DNA from: Armatimonadota bacterium
GTDB taxonomy: Bacteria; Armatimonadota; UBA5829
Assembly (NCBI GenBank): GCA_023474015.1
Contig: JAMCYN010000027.1
Span: forward strand, 18,266-82,265
Length of the DNA stretch: 64,000 bases
Direction of reading: 5' to 3'
Shown in pieces: positions 27,397 through 34,997 of this stretch. The notes under the pieces are model-generated. The model did not search any database and was not told the origin of the DNA. It was given only the letters and a program-made list of their open reading frames with translations. How positions within the stretch are numbered: position 1 is the first letter of the stretch; each line of letters begins with the position of its first letter. Both the position numbers and the translations under genes were made by a program.

Positions 27397-28335
27397 ATGT
27401 CTGGAATCACTAGAGCACATACCTGCGTCGTAGTCATTCTCATCCTGGCGGTATGGCTGCATGCCGAGGCGTTCGCGGGTCAGTATCACGTTGGCAAGAC
27501 CCTCACCTGTTCGGACTGCCACGCAACGCATGCCAGCCTCAGCCATGGCGACAGCGGTACCCCTTCGACTTGGAGACAGACTCCCAGTGCCCATCTGACC
27601 AAGGGGGATTCGGTTACCAAGATGTGCCTCCAGTGCCACGATAACCAGTCCGGCGTTCCTGATGTTGTCGGAGCCGACGTCAACAACCCATCGGAGCAAT
27701 ACAACGGCGGCGAGCGCGCGGCTGGGCACTTTTCCGATATTCAGCAGGACAATTGGAAGGGCCACAACCTGCCGGGGCAGGGCAATGAGGGTCCCGGAGA
27801 CTGCACGGCGTGCCACGACCCCCATGGCAACGCCAATTATCGCAACCTGCGGGCGCTGGACGACTCCGCGGACGGCCCTGTCGCATTCGTGAACCCCGCG
27901 GCCACCGGCCTCGACAGATACAAGAGGGCCAATATCGGTTATGTGAAGAACATCGGAGACAAGCTGTGCATACGCTGTCACGAGTTCGGCAGTTCCGGCA
28001 ACGGTATGCGCTTCCATAGACACCCGAGCAGCGATGCGACGACGACCATGAGAATCCGAGACGGAGCCGATGCTCAGCACTGGGAGCGGGGCGTGGGGAG
28101 CGGCTTTGATGTGGACGGAGAAACGGTCCCGCGCGTTCCATTTGCTGTGAGCACGGCCACCAATTTCAATTCGGCGAGCACCGTCACCACCGACAACGAA
28201 GTCTTCTGCCTCTCCTGCCACAAAGCCCACGGCTCGACGCATGCGTTTGGCATGGCATGGCCCTATGGTACCAGCGGCAATGGTCTCGCCAGTTCATCGG
28301 GCTGCAATCAATGCCATAACATCTCCGGCGACTAG
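27397..28335 (+). CDS. Hexaheme OmcS-like cytochrome (paralogue 3)
   Basis: The 312-residue precursor has a signal peptide (TCVVVILILAVWLHAEAFA) and six CxxCH motifs: CSDCH, CLQCH, CTACH, CIRCH, CLSCH and CNQCH. It keeps the family landmarks (CSDCHATH, GHN before heme 3, CTACHDPHGNANYRNLR, FHRHP, FCLSCHKAHG, terminal CNQCH) but is more divergent than paralogues 1 and 2 and lacks the APGGTW stretch. ATG 27397 follows GGGAG; the frame upstream is non-coding leader. It could be an alternative filament subunit or a cap or adaptor; which is not decidable here. Confidence 0.85.
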   Translation: MSGITRAHTCVVVILILAVWLHAEAFAGQYHVGKTLTCSDCHATHASLSHGDSGTPSTWRQTPSAHLTKGDSVTKMCLQCHDNQSGVPDVVGADVNNPSEQYNGGERAAGHFSDIQQDNWKGHNLPGQGNEGPGDCTACHDPHGNANYRNLRALDDSADGPVAFVNPAATGLDRYKRANIGYVKNIGDKLCIRCHEFGSSGNGMRFHRHPSSDATTTMRIRDGADAQHWERGVGSGFDVDGETVPRVPFAVSTATNFNSASTVTTDNEVFCLSCHKAHGSTHAFGMAWPYGTSGNGLASSSGCNQCHNISGD

Positions 28336-28536
28336 ACCCTTGCAACGGGCAAGGTGCAAACCAGTGGGAACCCTACACGTTCAATAACTCGTCTTACTCT
28401 GTGTAGCACCAGCGGGACACTGGCCGGACCGTACCTCTCGAAACGCTCCTTTTTTGGGGTTTTTCTCCTCTCACCCCCTGTGAATCCCGCTAGAAGCGGT
28501 ATACTCTAGGCTGAGAAACACAGGAGGAACGCTGTT

Positions 28537-29301
28537 TTGTTCCAAACCATAGCAGGCATACTTAGTATTGTCGCAATAGAGCGGCCCGCGTTGCGCGTTC
28601 GCGCTTGTTCCAGGGTCTTGGCTATCGGCATCGGACTTGCGCTCTTCGGTTCGGTGGCTGGTTACGCGGAGGCCGTGCCGGGGGCCCAGCAGGATGTTAG
28701 AAGCTTCTTCAAGACCATCGTGGGCGATTGGATCGGCGCCTGCGAGCAGAGCACCGACGGCAAGAAGGCTGGCGATAAGTACTTCCACGCGCTCATCACG
28801 CAGGCCGATGCGAATACCTTCCACAGCCAGTTCGAGTACTACCGACTGGATGAAAAGACCGGGAGTCCCCTTCATATCGGGACTTCGACAGTTACCACTA
28901 CCCTGGCCGCTGATGGCTCCGCGAAGAACCACATAACGGGCAAGGGCATAATACTGGTTAACCTGAAGCCGAAGAACCAGCAGCACGATTTCACCGAAGT
29001 CTTGAAGCCTGCCGGTATGTGCCTTCAGGGAGAGGGAAGTGGGAGCATCAGCGTGAGCGGGATGCCGCTGGGCCTCGGCAAGGGAGGCAAGATCCAGCGC
29101 GCCACAAGCACCTGGTCGCTTTCGGGCGGCGTGCTGAACATCAGCCAGAGCATCAAGGCCGGGTTCAGGGCACTTTTCTTCACAAAGTCGTTTAATGTGG
29201 CTGCGAACTACACAGCGAAGCGCGGCGCCAATATCGCGAGCCTGATGGGTGGCAGCGTGCGGGTATCCTCCACGCCGGCAAGCGGGATGGGGCAAATGTA
29301 G
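28537..29301 (+). CDS. Secreted protein of unknown function at the end of the cytochrome locus
   Basis: The 254-residue protein begins at TTG 28537, nine bases after AGGAGG, and has a signal peptide (VLAIGIGLALFGSVAGYAEA). The mature part, starting near FFKTIVGDWIGACEQSTDG, reads like a beta-rich lipocalin-like or DUF1579-like domain that begins with an (F/L)xGxW motif; no cofactor motif is evident. I do not recognise the family with confidence. It could be an accessory of the cytochrome system, but it has no heme motif and may have its own promoter (TATACT at 28500). Confidence 0.6.
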   Translation: MFQTIAGILSIVAIERPALRVRACSRVLAIGIGLALFGSVAGYAEAVPGAQQDVRSFFKTIVGDWIGACEQSTDGKKAGDKYFHALITQADANTFHSQFEYYRLDEKTGSPLHIGTSTVTTTLAADGSAKNHITGKGIILVNLKPKNQQHDFTEVLKPAGMCLQGEGSGSISVSGMPLGLGKGGKIQRATSTWSLSGGVLNISQSIKAGFRALFFTKSFNVAANYTAKRGANIASLMGGSVRVSSTPASGMGQM

Positions 29302-29321
29302 GTCTTGGGTTTGGCGGCATC

Positions 29322-29370
29322 TTGCAGTCGAGCTCGAAAATGCGTAGAATATCTCATCACACGCGATGAG
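29322..29370 (+). promoter_or_regulatory. Promoter and palindromic operator of the DUF488 operon
   Basis: TTGCAG (29322-29327) and TAGAAT (29345-29350) with a 17-base spacer, immediately followed by the inverted repeat CTCATC-N6-GATGAG (29353-29370) covering the predicted transcription start. The palindrome is placed where a repressor would bind; it could also act as a leader hairpin. Confidence 0.6.
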
Positions 29371-29379
29371 TGACGCATA

Positions 29380-29853
29380 ATGACCGAAATCCTTACCATA
29401 GGCCACAGCAACCATGACATTCTTGACTTCCTAAATATCCTGAAGAAGCACGGGATACGGGTGCTCGTGGATGTGCGCAGCGACCCCTACAGCAGGTATG
29501 CGCCGCAGTTCAATAAGAGCGACTTCCAGCGCCACGTGACCGCCGCCGGGATCGAATACCGCTACTCCGGCTCCAGCATCGGCGGCAAACCCAAGGACAT
29601 GGACCTCTACACGCCCTCCGGCAAACCCGACTACGATAAGCTGGCCGCGACCGACGCGTTTCAAAACGAGCTTAAGGGCCTGGTCGAGATGGCCAGGACG
29701 AAGCGCATCGTCATAATGTGCAGCGAGGCCGACCCGGAGGGCTGCCATCGGGAGCGCATCATCGCCCAGGTGCTGCGGAGTTGGGGGATTGAAGTGGTAC
29801 ATATAATGCCGGACGGGGCCGTGGCGAGAGTGGAGCAGCAGGGACTGTTTTAG
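29380..29853 (+). CDS. DUF488 family protein (first of two)
   Basis: The 157-residue protein has the DUF488 hallmarks: an N-terminal TIGHSN, DVRSDPYSRYAPQFNK, and CSEADPEGCHRERI near residues 112-125. DUF488 has been placed by others in the rhodanese-phosphatase superfamily and predicted to act on nucleic acids, but no member has a settled function to my knowledge. It opens a three-gene unit with its own promoter. The conserved Cys and CHR residues are intact, suggesting activity. Confidence 0.88.
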   Translation: MTEILTIGHSNHDILDFLNILKKHGIRVLVDVRSDPYSRYAPQFNKSDFQRHVTAAGIEYRYSGSSIGGKPKDMDLYTPSGKPDYDKLAATDAFQNELKGLVEMARTKRIVIMCSEADPEGCHRERIIAQVLRSWGIEVVHIMPDGAVARVEQQGLF

Positions 29854-29892
29854 AGGTTAGAAGTAAGAGGTTAGAAGTTAGATGGAGGGAAC

Positions 29893-30339
29893 ATGGACGC
29901 GCTATATACGATCGGATACACCAAGAAGACCCTCCGGGAGTTTATCTCGCGGCTGCGAACCGCGAGGGTGGACTGTGTCGTGGACATCCGGCTGAACAAC
30001 ACGTCACAGCTTGCGGGCTTCTCGAAGCGCGACGACCTTGATTTCTTACTGAAAGAGGGGTTCGGAATCGGATATGTGCATGTGCCCGAGTTCGCGCCGA
30101 CGGAGGAGATGCTTGGTGAGTATAAGACCGGCAAGGATTGGGACCTGTACGAGTCCCGATATTGGGGACTGACTGAAGAGCGGGAGATGTCCCGGAGATT
30201 CGTCGATCTGGTGAAGAAGAACGGCTGGCGGAGGCCGTGCCTGCTGTGCGCCGAGCCCGAGGCGGACCACTGCCACAGGCGCATCCTCGCAACGGCGGTG
30301 GAGGTCAGGATGATGGTCTTGGAGGTGATCCACCTGTGA
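29893..30339 (+). CDS. DUF488 family protein (second of two)
   Basis: The 148-residue paralogue has TIGYTKKTLREFISRL, VDIRLNNTSQLAGFSKRDDL and LLCAEPEADHCHRRI. It is only distantly similar to the preceding DUF488 protein: the loop after the DxR strand differs (LNNTSQ against SDPYSR), so the pair may recognise different substrates or form a heterodimer. It follows by 39 bp, a spacer containing TTAGAAG-type repeat units, and overlaps the next gene (GTGA). Confidence 0.88.
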   Translation: MDALYTIGYTKKTLREFISRLRTARVDCVVDIRLNNTSQLAGFSKRDDLDFLLKEGFGIGYVHVPEFAPTEEMLGEYKTGKDWDLYESRYWGLTEEREMSRRFVDLVKKNGWRRPCLLCAEPEADHCHRRILATAVEVRMMVLEVIHL

Positions 30340-31013
30340 CGCAGGAGCCGGTGGTAGTGCTGGCGGTCACCAAGATGCTGAGCGGGATGTGCACAGGCGG
30401 GATATCGCTCACCGGCGAGAAGTGGATTCGGCCCGTGAAGGAGTTCGGGACGGTGCTCCCGGGCGACCTCGCATACCCCGACCGCACCGCGATCCGCCCA
30501 TTCGACATCGTCAAGTTCTCTCTCACCAAGCCCTTCCCCAGGCCGCCGCATGTGGAGGACTGGGTCTGCGACTTTGTTCACTCCCGGCCCACGCTCGTGG
30601 GCAGGCTCGACCAGTATCTTTGGTTCCTCGAAAAGCACTCCGAGCCGGACTCTCCCGAACAGGTGCTTCACGGGGAGAGGTCGCTCGCGCTCTTCGAACC
30701 CTCCCAGGCGGAGGCGCTTTTTGCCCAGGACAGCTATTCCGGCAAGTATGAGGCGCGGCTGAAGCTGCCAGAAATGGGGGAGAGGCCCGTGCCGGTGACC
30801 GATATCAAGTGGCGCGCGCTGGGCAGGCGGCTGCTCGGAAGCTCTCAGGCACTGGTAATGACCTCTCAGAACCTGCGCGACCGCTTCGACTTCGGCCGCA
30901 TATTCGTCGCCCTTGGCCTGAGCCGCCTGCACGAGGGCAAGCACTGGCCGCTGATCGTCGGCGTCCACACCTGGCCGGATTATGGGGCCGAGGTAGACTA
31001 TGGGAACATCTGA
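30336..31013 (+). CDS. Dual-OB (DuOB)-like protein, probable nucleic-acid-binding partner of DUF488
   Basis: The 225-residue protein starts at GTG 30336, overlapping the DUF488 stop. The conserved N-terminal part (VVVLAVTKMLSGMCTGGISL, then WIRPVKEFG and PFDIVKFSLTKP) fits what I remember of the dual-OB-fold family associated with DUF488 genes; the C-terminal part ends RIFVALGLSRLHEGKHWPLI. OB folds usually bind single-stranded nucleic acid or RNA, so a substrate-presenting role for the DUF488 enzymes is plausible. The family call is from memory and should be treated as moderate. Confidence 0.6.
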   Translation: MTQEPVVVLAVTKMLSGMCTGGISLTGEKWIRPVKEFGTVLPGDLAYPDRTAIRPFDIVKFSLTKPFPRPPHVEDWVCDFVHSRPTLVGRLDQYLWFLEKHSEPDSPEQVLHGERSLALFEPSQAEALFAQDSYSGKYEARLKLPEMGERPVPVTDIKWRALGRRLLGSSQALVMTSQNLRDRFDFGRIFVALGLSRLHEGKHWPLIVGVHTWPDYGAEVDYGNI

Positions 31014-31024
31014 GCAACTTTGAG

Positions 31025-31053
31025 TTGTGCTGCAGCGCGCGTTAGGGTATAAT
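31025..31053 (+). promoter_or_regulatory. Promoter of the toxin-antitoxin pair
   Basis: TTGTGC (31025-31030), 17-base spacer, TATAAT (31048-31053). It separates the pair from the DUF488 operon. Confidence 0.65.
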
Positions 31054-31076
31054 ATTACTAGATTCTGAATTTCGTA

Positions 31077-31370
31077 ATGTCGGAGATTCATATGCTGCTT
31101 ACTTTGAGGAAGAATGCGCAGATTACTATTCCCGCGTCTATCAGGAAGCGGGCTCACCTCGAGGAAGGTGATCTACTGGAGGCCGAAGTCAGAGGCGACG
31201 AGATTGTGCTGAGGCCCAAGAAGCTTATCGATAAGAGTCAGGCCTGGTTTTGGACCAAGGAATGGCAGGAGGCCGAGAGGACCGCGGACGAGGATATCAA
31301 GGCAGGCCGGGTGAAGGCGTTCGAATCGGTGGAAGACCTCATCGATGATCTGAGCGGTGGAAAGCAGTGA
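31077..31370 (+). CDS. AbrB/MazE-type antitoxin
   Basis: The 97-residue protein has a swapped-hairpin AbrB DNA-binding domain (LRKNAQITIPASIRKRAHLE-EGDLLEAEV) and an acidic C-terminal tail (ESVEDLIDDL) of the kind that neutralises a toxin. ATG 31077 or 31092 may be used. It overlaps the downstream RelE-like gene by 4 bp, the usual antitoxin-first order, and probably autoregulates the promoter at 31025. Confidence 0.85.
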   Translation: MSEIHMLLTLRKNAQITIPASIRKRAHLEEGDLLEAEVRGDEIVLRPKKLIDKSQAWFWTKEWQEAERTADEDIKAGRVKAFESVEDLIDDLSGGKQ

Positions 31371-31627
31371 AGTTCGAGCGTACTGAGCGATTCAAAGAGG
31401 CTTACTGTTCGCTCGGAGAGATAGTGCAACACAAAGTAAACAAAGCCCTCCGGCTTATGGTTACGGACCCCAGACATCCATCTCTCCATCTGAAGAAGAT
31501 GCGGGGAACGAGCGGACTCTGGGAGGTAAGGGTGGATCGCGGCCACAGGATTACCCTTTCAATCGACGGGGACTGTTATGTGCTGCGCAATGTTGGCAAG
31601 CACGACGAAACCCTCCGCGAATTATGA
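31367..31627 (+). CDS. RelE/ParE-superfamily toxin
   Basis: The 86-residue protein starts at GTG 31367, overlapping the antitoxin stop. The pattern FKEAYCSLGEIVQHKVNKAL, HPSLHLKKMRG, LWEVRVDRGHRITLSIDGD and a final VGKHDET is that of RelE/YafQ-fold toxins that cleave mRNA on the ribosome. Pairing of a RelE-fold toxin with an AbrB-fold antitoxin is a known mix-and-match arrangement. The terminal HDE segment is consistent with an intact active site. Confidence 0.85.
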   Translation: MKFERTERFKEAYCSLGEIVQHKVNKALRLMVTDPRHPSLHLKKMRGTSGLWEVRVDRGHRITLSIDGDCYVLRNVGKHDETLREL

Positions 31628-31705
31628 ATTAGGAATTTTGAGTTTTGAATTGAGGGGAGGGTGAAGCTCCCTTCAATTCACAATTCATAATTCACAATTC
31701 AAAAC
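31624..31705. repeat. AT-rich degenerate inverted repeat (family 2 analogue)
   Basis: Left arm ATGAATTAGGAATTTTGAG and right arm of CAATTCATAATTCACAATTC units surround a loop GGGGAGGGTGAAGCTCCC that resembles the family 1 core. It lies between the convergent toxin and Crp genes and probably terminates both. Confidence 0.75.
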
Positions 31706-31711
31706 TGCCTT

Positions 31712-32413
31712 CTACGCTCTCCCAAACTGCGCCAAATCCTCCAATTCCTCTATCGAGAGCACCTTGAGCTTGCGGCCCTGGGAGGTCGCGAGATGGTCCT
31801 CCTCGAACCTCGCCAGCAGGCGCGAGAGCGTCTCGCCGGTCATTCCCAGATGCGACGCCAGCACCTGCTTGGGCATCCCGAGGTCCACGACTGTTCCGTC
31901 CTTCTCGCCGTCGGGGACCCTCGACAGGATATAGTCCGCGAACCTTGCCCCCGCGTCCTTGAGCGTCAGCGACTCGATGCTGTTCACCAGCCTGTGCGCC
32001 CAGGTCGCCATCGATGCCATGAGGTGAAAGCTGATGTCGGGATTATCGCGCAGGAGCTGAAGAAACTCATCCTTCCGCAGGAGTATCAGCACCGAGTCCT
32101 GCACTGCCGCCGCCGACGCGGGGTAGCCTTTGCCTAGGAACAGCGCCGCCTCGCCGAAGCAGTCGCCGGGCCCAGCCACGTGCAGCACGTGCTCCTTGGC
32201 GTCGGAAGACTCCTTGTAGAGCTTCACCGCGCCGGATTCCACTATATACAGCCCCTTGCACGGCTCACCCGCATGGAAGATGACCGTGCCGCGCGGCTGC
32301 GTGACGCGTTTGGCGGTCGGACGGATGAGCATAAGTGTCTCATCATCCAAGCTGGCGAAAAAGCCTGAGGAGCGCATAGCGGAGAGTACGGTTTTGTGTT
32401 CGACGTCACTCAT
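31712..32413 (-). CDS. Crp/Fnr-family transcriptional regulator
   Basis: The 233-residue protein has a cyclic-nucleotide-binding-type beta-roll (VIFHAGEPCKGLYIVESGAV, GDCFGEAALFLG) and a C-terminal winged helix with LASHLGMTGETLSRLLARFE as recognition helix. No N-terminal Fe-S cysteines are seen, so an Fnr-type oxygen sensor is unlikely. Start ATG 32413: the -10 box ends just 7 bases upstream, so the transcript is predicted to be leaderless. It may control nearby redox genes, but no target site can be assigned. Confidence 0.92.
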   Translation of the reverse strand: MSDVEHKTVLSAMRSSGFFASLDDETLMLIRPTAKRVTQPRGTVIFHAGEPCKGLYIVESGAVKLYKESSDAKEHVLHVAGPGDCFGEAALFLGKGYPASAAAVQDSVLILLRKDEFLQLLRDNPDISFHLMASMATWAHRLVNSIESLTLKDAGARFADYILSRVPDGEKDGTVVDLGMPKQVLASHLGMTGETLSRLLARFEEDHLATSQGRKLKVLSIEELEDLAQFGRA

Positions 32414-32420
32414 AGTGAAG

Positions 32421-32449
32421 ATTGTAGTCGCGGACGTTCCGCAAGTCAA
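32421..32449 (-). promoter_or_regulatory. Promoter of the Crp/Fnr gene with operator in spacer
   Basis: On the minus strand TTGACT (32444-32449), a 17-base spacer and TACAAT (32421-32426). The spacer contains the dyad GCGGA-CGT-TCCGC (32430-32442), a possible autoregulatory operator. Confidence 0.75.
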
Positions 32450-32556
32450 TAACAGGTCCGTGAATCAGCCGGCGTGCGTTTCAATGGGGCTGGCTGGCGG
32501 TAAGTATCAACCGGCATTGGGCAATGGACTTCCGGGCCTGAGAGGAGTAAACCAAC

Positions 32557-33099
32557 ATGAAAGGGTGGCTGCTCGGCGTACTGATAATCCTGCCGTGCCT
32601 GGCGCTTGCCGGGCCGTCGATCGCTCAACTTGGGATTCCCGAGGATAACGGTCTGAACTACTCGCTCACGCTTGGGGCGGCGATGCCGGTGAGTGGCAGC
32701 ACCAATCAGGAGGTGAGCCCTATTGTCGGCATAACCTGGTACGACCAGGCCGGGGAGCAGTTCGGTCGAGGAAACGGAGCAATCGGCATAACGGCGGAAT
32801 GGACCCTGATCCGTCGCAAAGGTGATGACAAGGACGTCAATTTTGTTCCCATAATGGTGAGCTTCAAGCAATATGGGACCGTCGGGGGCTGGCGGCTGTT
32901 CACCAGCCTTGGCGTCGGCATACTGGCGACCACGGACAGTATCCCAGAGATGCAGATCGACGACGGCGCGAACTTCGGTTGGACCGGTGGCTTCGGGGTC
33001 GATCTAACGAACAACCTGTACTTTCAGTTCAAGTTTATTGGAGGCAGCAACCCCAGCGACGACGGGCTGTGGTCTGTCGGAGCGGGGTATCGCTTCTGA
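32557..33099 (+). CDS. Outer-membrane beta-barrel-like protein
   Basis: The 180-residue protein has a signal peptide (GWLLGVLIILPCLALAGPSIA) followed by alternating beta-strand patterns (YSLTLGAAMPV, GAIGITAEWTLI, LYFQFKFIGG) and ends LWSVGAGYRF. A C-terminal Phe after an aromatic beta-signal is the signature of outer-membrane barrels, so the host is probably diderm. About 160 mature residues suggest an eight-stranded barrel. Specific function unknown. GAGGAG precedes the ATG. Confidence 0.7.
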   Translation: MKGWLLGVLIILPCLALAGPSIAQLGIPEDNGLNYSLTLGAAMPVSGSTNQEVSPIVGITWYDQAGEQFGRGNGAIGITAEWTLIRRKGDDKDVNFVPIMVSFKQYGTVGGWRLFTSLGVGILATTDSIPEMQIDDGANFGWTGGFGVDLTNNLYFQFKFIGGSNPSDDGLWSVGAGYRF

Positions 33100-33240
33100 A
33101 AACTGCTGCGCACACCGATTGACTTGATGGTGTGGCCGCGCGATCTTCGCGTGGCCGCCTCTTTCTTGCAGCCGCCGGACCAGGGCGATTTTGCCAAAAC
33201 GCCTCCCATGATCTACAATGTAGCTGGAGCACTTTTTAAT

Positions 33241-33535
33241 CACGAAAGAACGAAAGACACGAAAGGACGAAAGGAACAGGATTAAGGGTCAGGACTAGTA
33301 CCTCCGTAAGTCCTGAGTGTGGGTTGAGTACACCGTAAGCCCTGAGTAGGCCGAAAGGCCGTATCGAAGGGCGGCTGCGAAGGCACAGGCCCTGGTGCGG
33401 AATTACCCGGCCCTTCGATACGCCCACCAGGTCTCTTCAATAGTAGCTAACTTCTACTGGGCTACTCAGGGCCTACGGAGTACTGTTTTCCTACCCCTTC
33501 CCTTTTCGTGCTTTCGTACCTTTCGTTCTTTCGTG
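33241..33535. repeat. Large nested palindromic element (family 4)
   Basis: About 34-bp outer arms of CGAAAGGAC-type units (33241-33274 and 33501-33535) enclose an inner set of inverted repeats, including CCCTGAGTAG with CTACTCAGGG and GTATCGAAGGG with CCCTTCGATAC. With no reading frame, this 295-bp sequence has the form of a MITE-like folding element. It is immediately upstream of the homocysteine methyltransferase-family gene. Confidence 0.8.
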
Positions 33536-33585
33536 GTGAAATTCCCTTCCCGCATTAAGTAGCTGTAACTGAGGAGGAGCCATAC

Positions 33586-34494
33586 TTGAAACCCTTACTT
33601 GAACGAATCGCCGACGGAGAAATATTGATCTCGGACGGCGCCATAGGCACATTTTTGCAGGCAAAGGGGCTGCAGCCGGGTGAGTCGCCAGAGCTGTGGT
33701 GTATCACGCACCCGGACGCGGTCAAGAGCGTGGCTGAGGCATACATTGCCGCGGGCAGCGACATAGTGGAGACCGACTCATTCGGCGGCACGAGTTTCAA
33801 GCAGACGAAGTTTGGCCTTGAAGAGAGGGTGGTGGAGATGAACCGGGCCGCCGCGAAGCTCGCCAGGGATGCGATGGGGGACAGGGGTTATGTGGCGGCG
33901 TCGGTCGGCCCCACGGGTCGGATCGCTTATGACGAAGGCGGCAACACCACCAACGAAGACCTTTACAACGCGTTCAAGGAGCAGGTCGTGGCTCTCGAAG
34001 AGGGCGGCGCCGACGCGGTGTGTATCGAAACGATGATGTCGGTGATCGAGGCCGTTCAGGCTGTCAAGGCCACCAAGGAAAACACCGGGCTAACCGTTAT
34101 TTGCACATTCACATTCGAGCCCGGCGCGCGTGGTTTCCGCACGATGATGGGCGTGACTCCCGGCGATGCGGCCTTGGCGGTGGTTGAGGCTGGCGCGGAC
34201 ATCATCGGTGCGAACTGCGGCAACGGCATCGAGAATATGATCGAGATCACCCGCCAGATAAGGGCGGCCGCGCCTAACACGCCTATCTTGATCCAGGCCA
34301 ACGCGGGTGTGCCGGTTCTCGAAGGCGGCAGGACCATCTTCAAGGCTACCCCCGAAGAGATGGCCGCTCACGTCCCTGAATTGATCGAGGCCGGAGCAAA
34401 CATCGTCGGCGGCTGCTGTGGCACCACACCCGAGCATATCGCCGCAATTGCCGGGGCCGCGAGGGGATTTCAGAAGCTAGGAGTTAGAAGTTAG
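33586..34494 (+). CDS. Homocysteine S-methyltransferase-family protein
   Basis: The 302-residue protein is a Pfam S-methyl_trans (BHMT/MetH N-terminal) barrel: DGAIGTFLQ at the N-terminus, ETDSFGG, and zinc ligands in GANCGNG and GGCCGTTPEHI. These enzymes transfer methyl groups to homocysteine or related thiols, with zinc activating the thiol. It is a stand-alone domain, so it could be a betaine- or S-methylmethionine-type transferase, or the methyltransferase subunit of a corrinoid system; no corrinoid protein is adjacent. Start TTG 33586 follows GAGGAGG. The last residues are encoded by a TTAGAAG-type repeat. Confidence 0.85.
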   Translation: MKPLLERIADGEILISDGAIGTFLQAKGLQPGESPELWCITHPDAVKSVAEAYIAAGSDIVETDSFGGTSFKQTKFGLEERVVEMNRAAAKLARDAMGDRGYVAASVGPTGRIAYDEGGNTTNEDLYNAFKEQVVALEEGGADAVCIETMMSVIEAVQAVKATKENTGLTVICTFTFEPGARGFRTMMGVTPGDAALAVVEAGADIIGANCGNGIENMIEITRQIRAAAPNTPILIQANAGVPVLEGGRTIFKATPEEMAAHVPELIEAGANIVGGCCGTTPEHIAAIAGAARGFQKLGVRS

Positions 34495-34585
34495 AATGGG
34501 AGAGCGTGCTCGTCGGGGGTTTGAACCCCCGACGGGCGTTCCCCGGGCTTCAGCCCGTTCCTTGTCGGCGCCGCGCTTTATCGGG

Positions 34586-34867
34586 CTACACAGGTCGTCG
34601 GCCGACTCGACCCCCGCTGGCAATTGAGCGCCAGATGGCTAGGAAAATCACCGCGCCTACGAAAGCTACCAGAATGCTTCCGATGTTAATACCGGTGACT
34701 CCCGCCATTCCCAGAGCGCGGAATATCCATCCGCCTACCAATGCGCCGATTATCCCTGCTATCAAGTCGCCCACTATCCCTCCCGGTCCCGGTTCGGGGC
34801 CAGGAAGGGCGAGCCTGGCGAGGAACCCTGCTATGAGCCCGACTACTATCCAAGCCAGTATGCTCAT
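34586..34867 (-). CDS. GlsB/YeaQ/YmgE-family small membrane protein
   Basis: This 93-residue protein consists of three glycine-rich membrane segments (ILAWIVVGLIAGFLARL, GGIVGDLIAGIIGALVGGWI, GSILVAFVGAVIFLAIW) with the conserved PGPEPGPGG loop, all typical of the transglycosylase-associated/GlsB family. Members are stress-induced, but their mechanism is unknown. The start at 34867 has GGAGG upstream. It faces the ArsR gene across a shared control region. Confidence 0.9.
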   Translation of the reverse strand: MSILAWIVVGLIAGFLARLALPGPEPGPGGIVGDLIAGIIGALVGGWIFRALGMAGVTGINIGSILVAFVGAVIFLAIWRSIASGGRVGRRPV

Positions 34868-34924
34868 TTCTCTTACCTCCATCAGGACAAATGCCCCTAC
34901 ATTAAGCATATTACCCGCTCAATC

Positions 34925-34976
34925 CTTGACCCACACGACCTAACCTGGTATACTACATATCGTAACCTCACGATAT
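34925..34976 (+). promoter_or_regulatory. Promoter and ArsR operator upstream of the persulfide regulator
   Basis: TTGACC (34925-34930), 17-base spacer, TATACT (34948-34953), and directly after it the inverted repeat ATATCGT-N6-ACGATAT (34957-34976), followed by a second TATATCGATATA palindrome. This is a classical arrangement for ArsR autorepression. Confidence 0.8.
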
Positions 34977-34997
34977 ATCGATATATAAGGACTCATC

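Noticed and set aside
34500..34565. Possible tRNA-like arm (GGGGGTTTGAACCCCC)
   Set aside because: Only a hairpin; no acceptor or anticodon arms were found.
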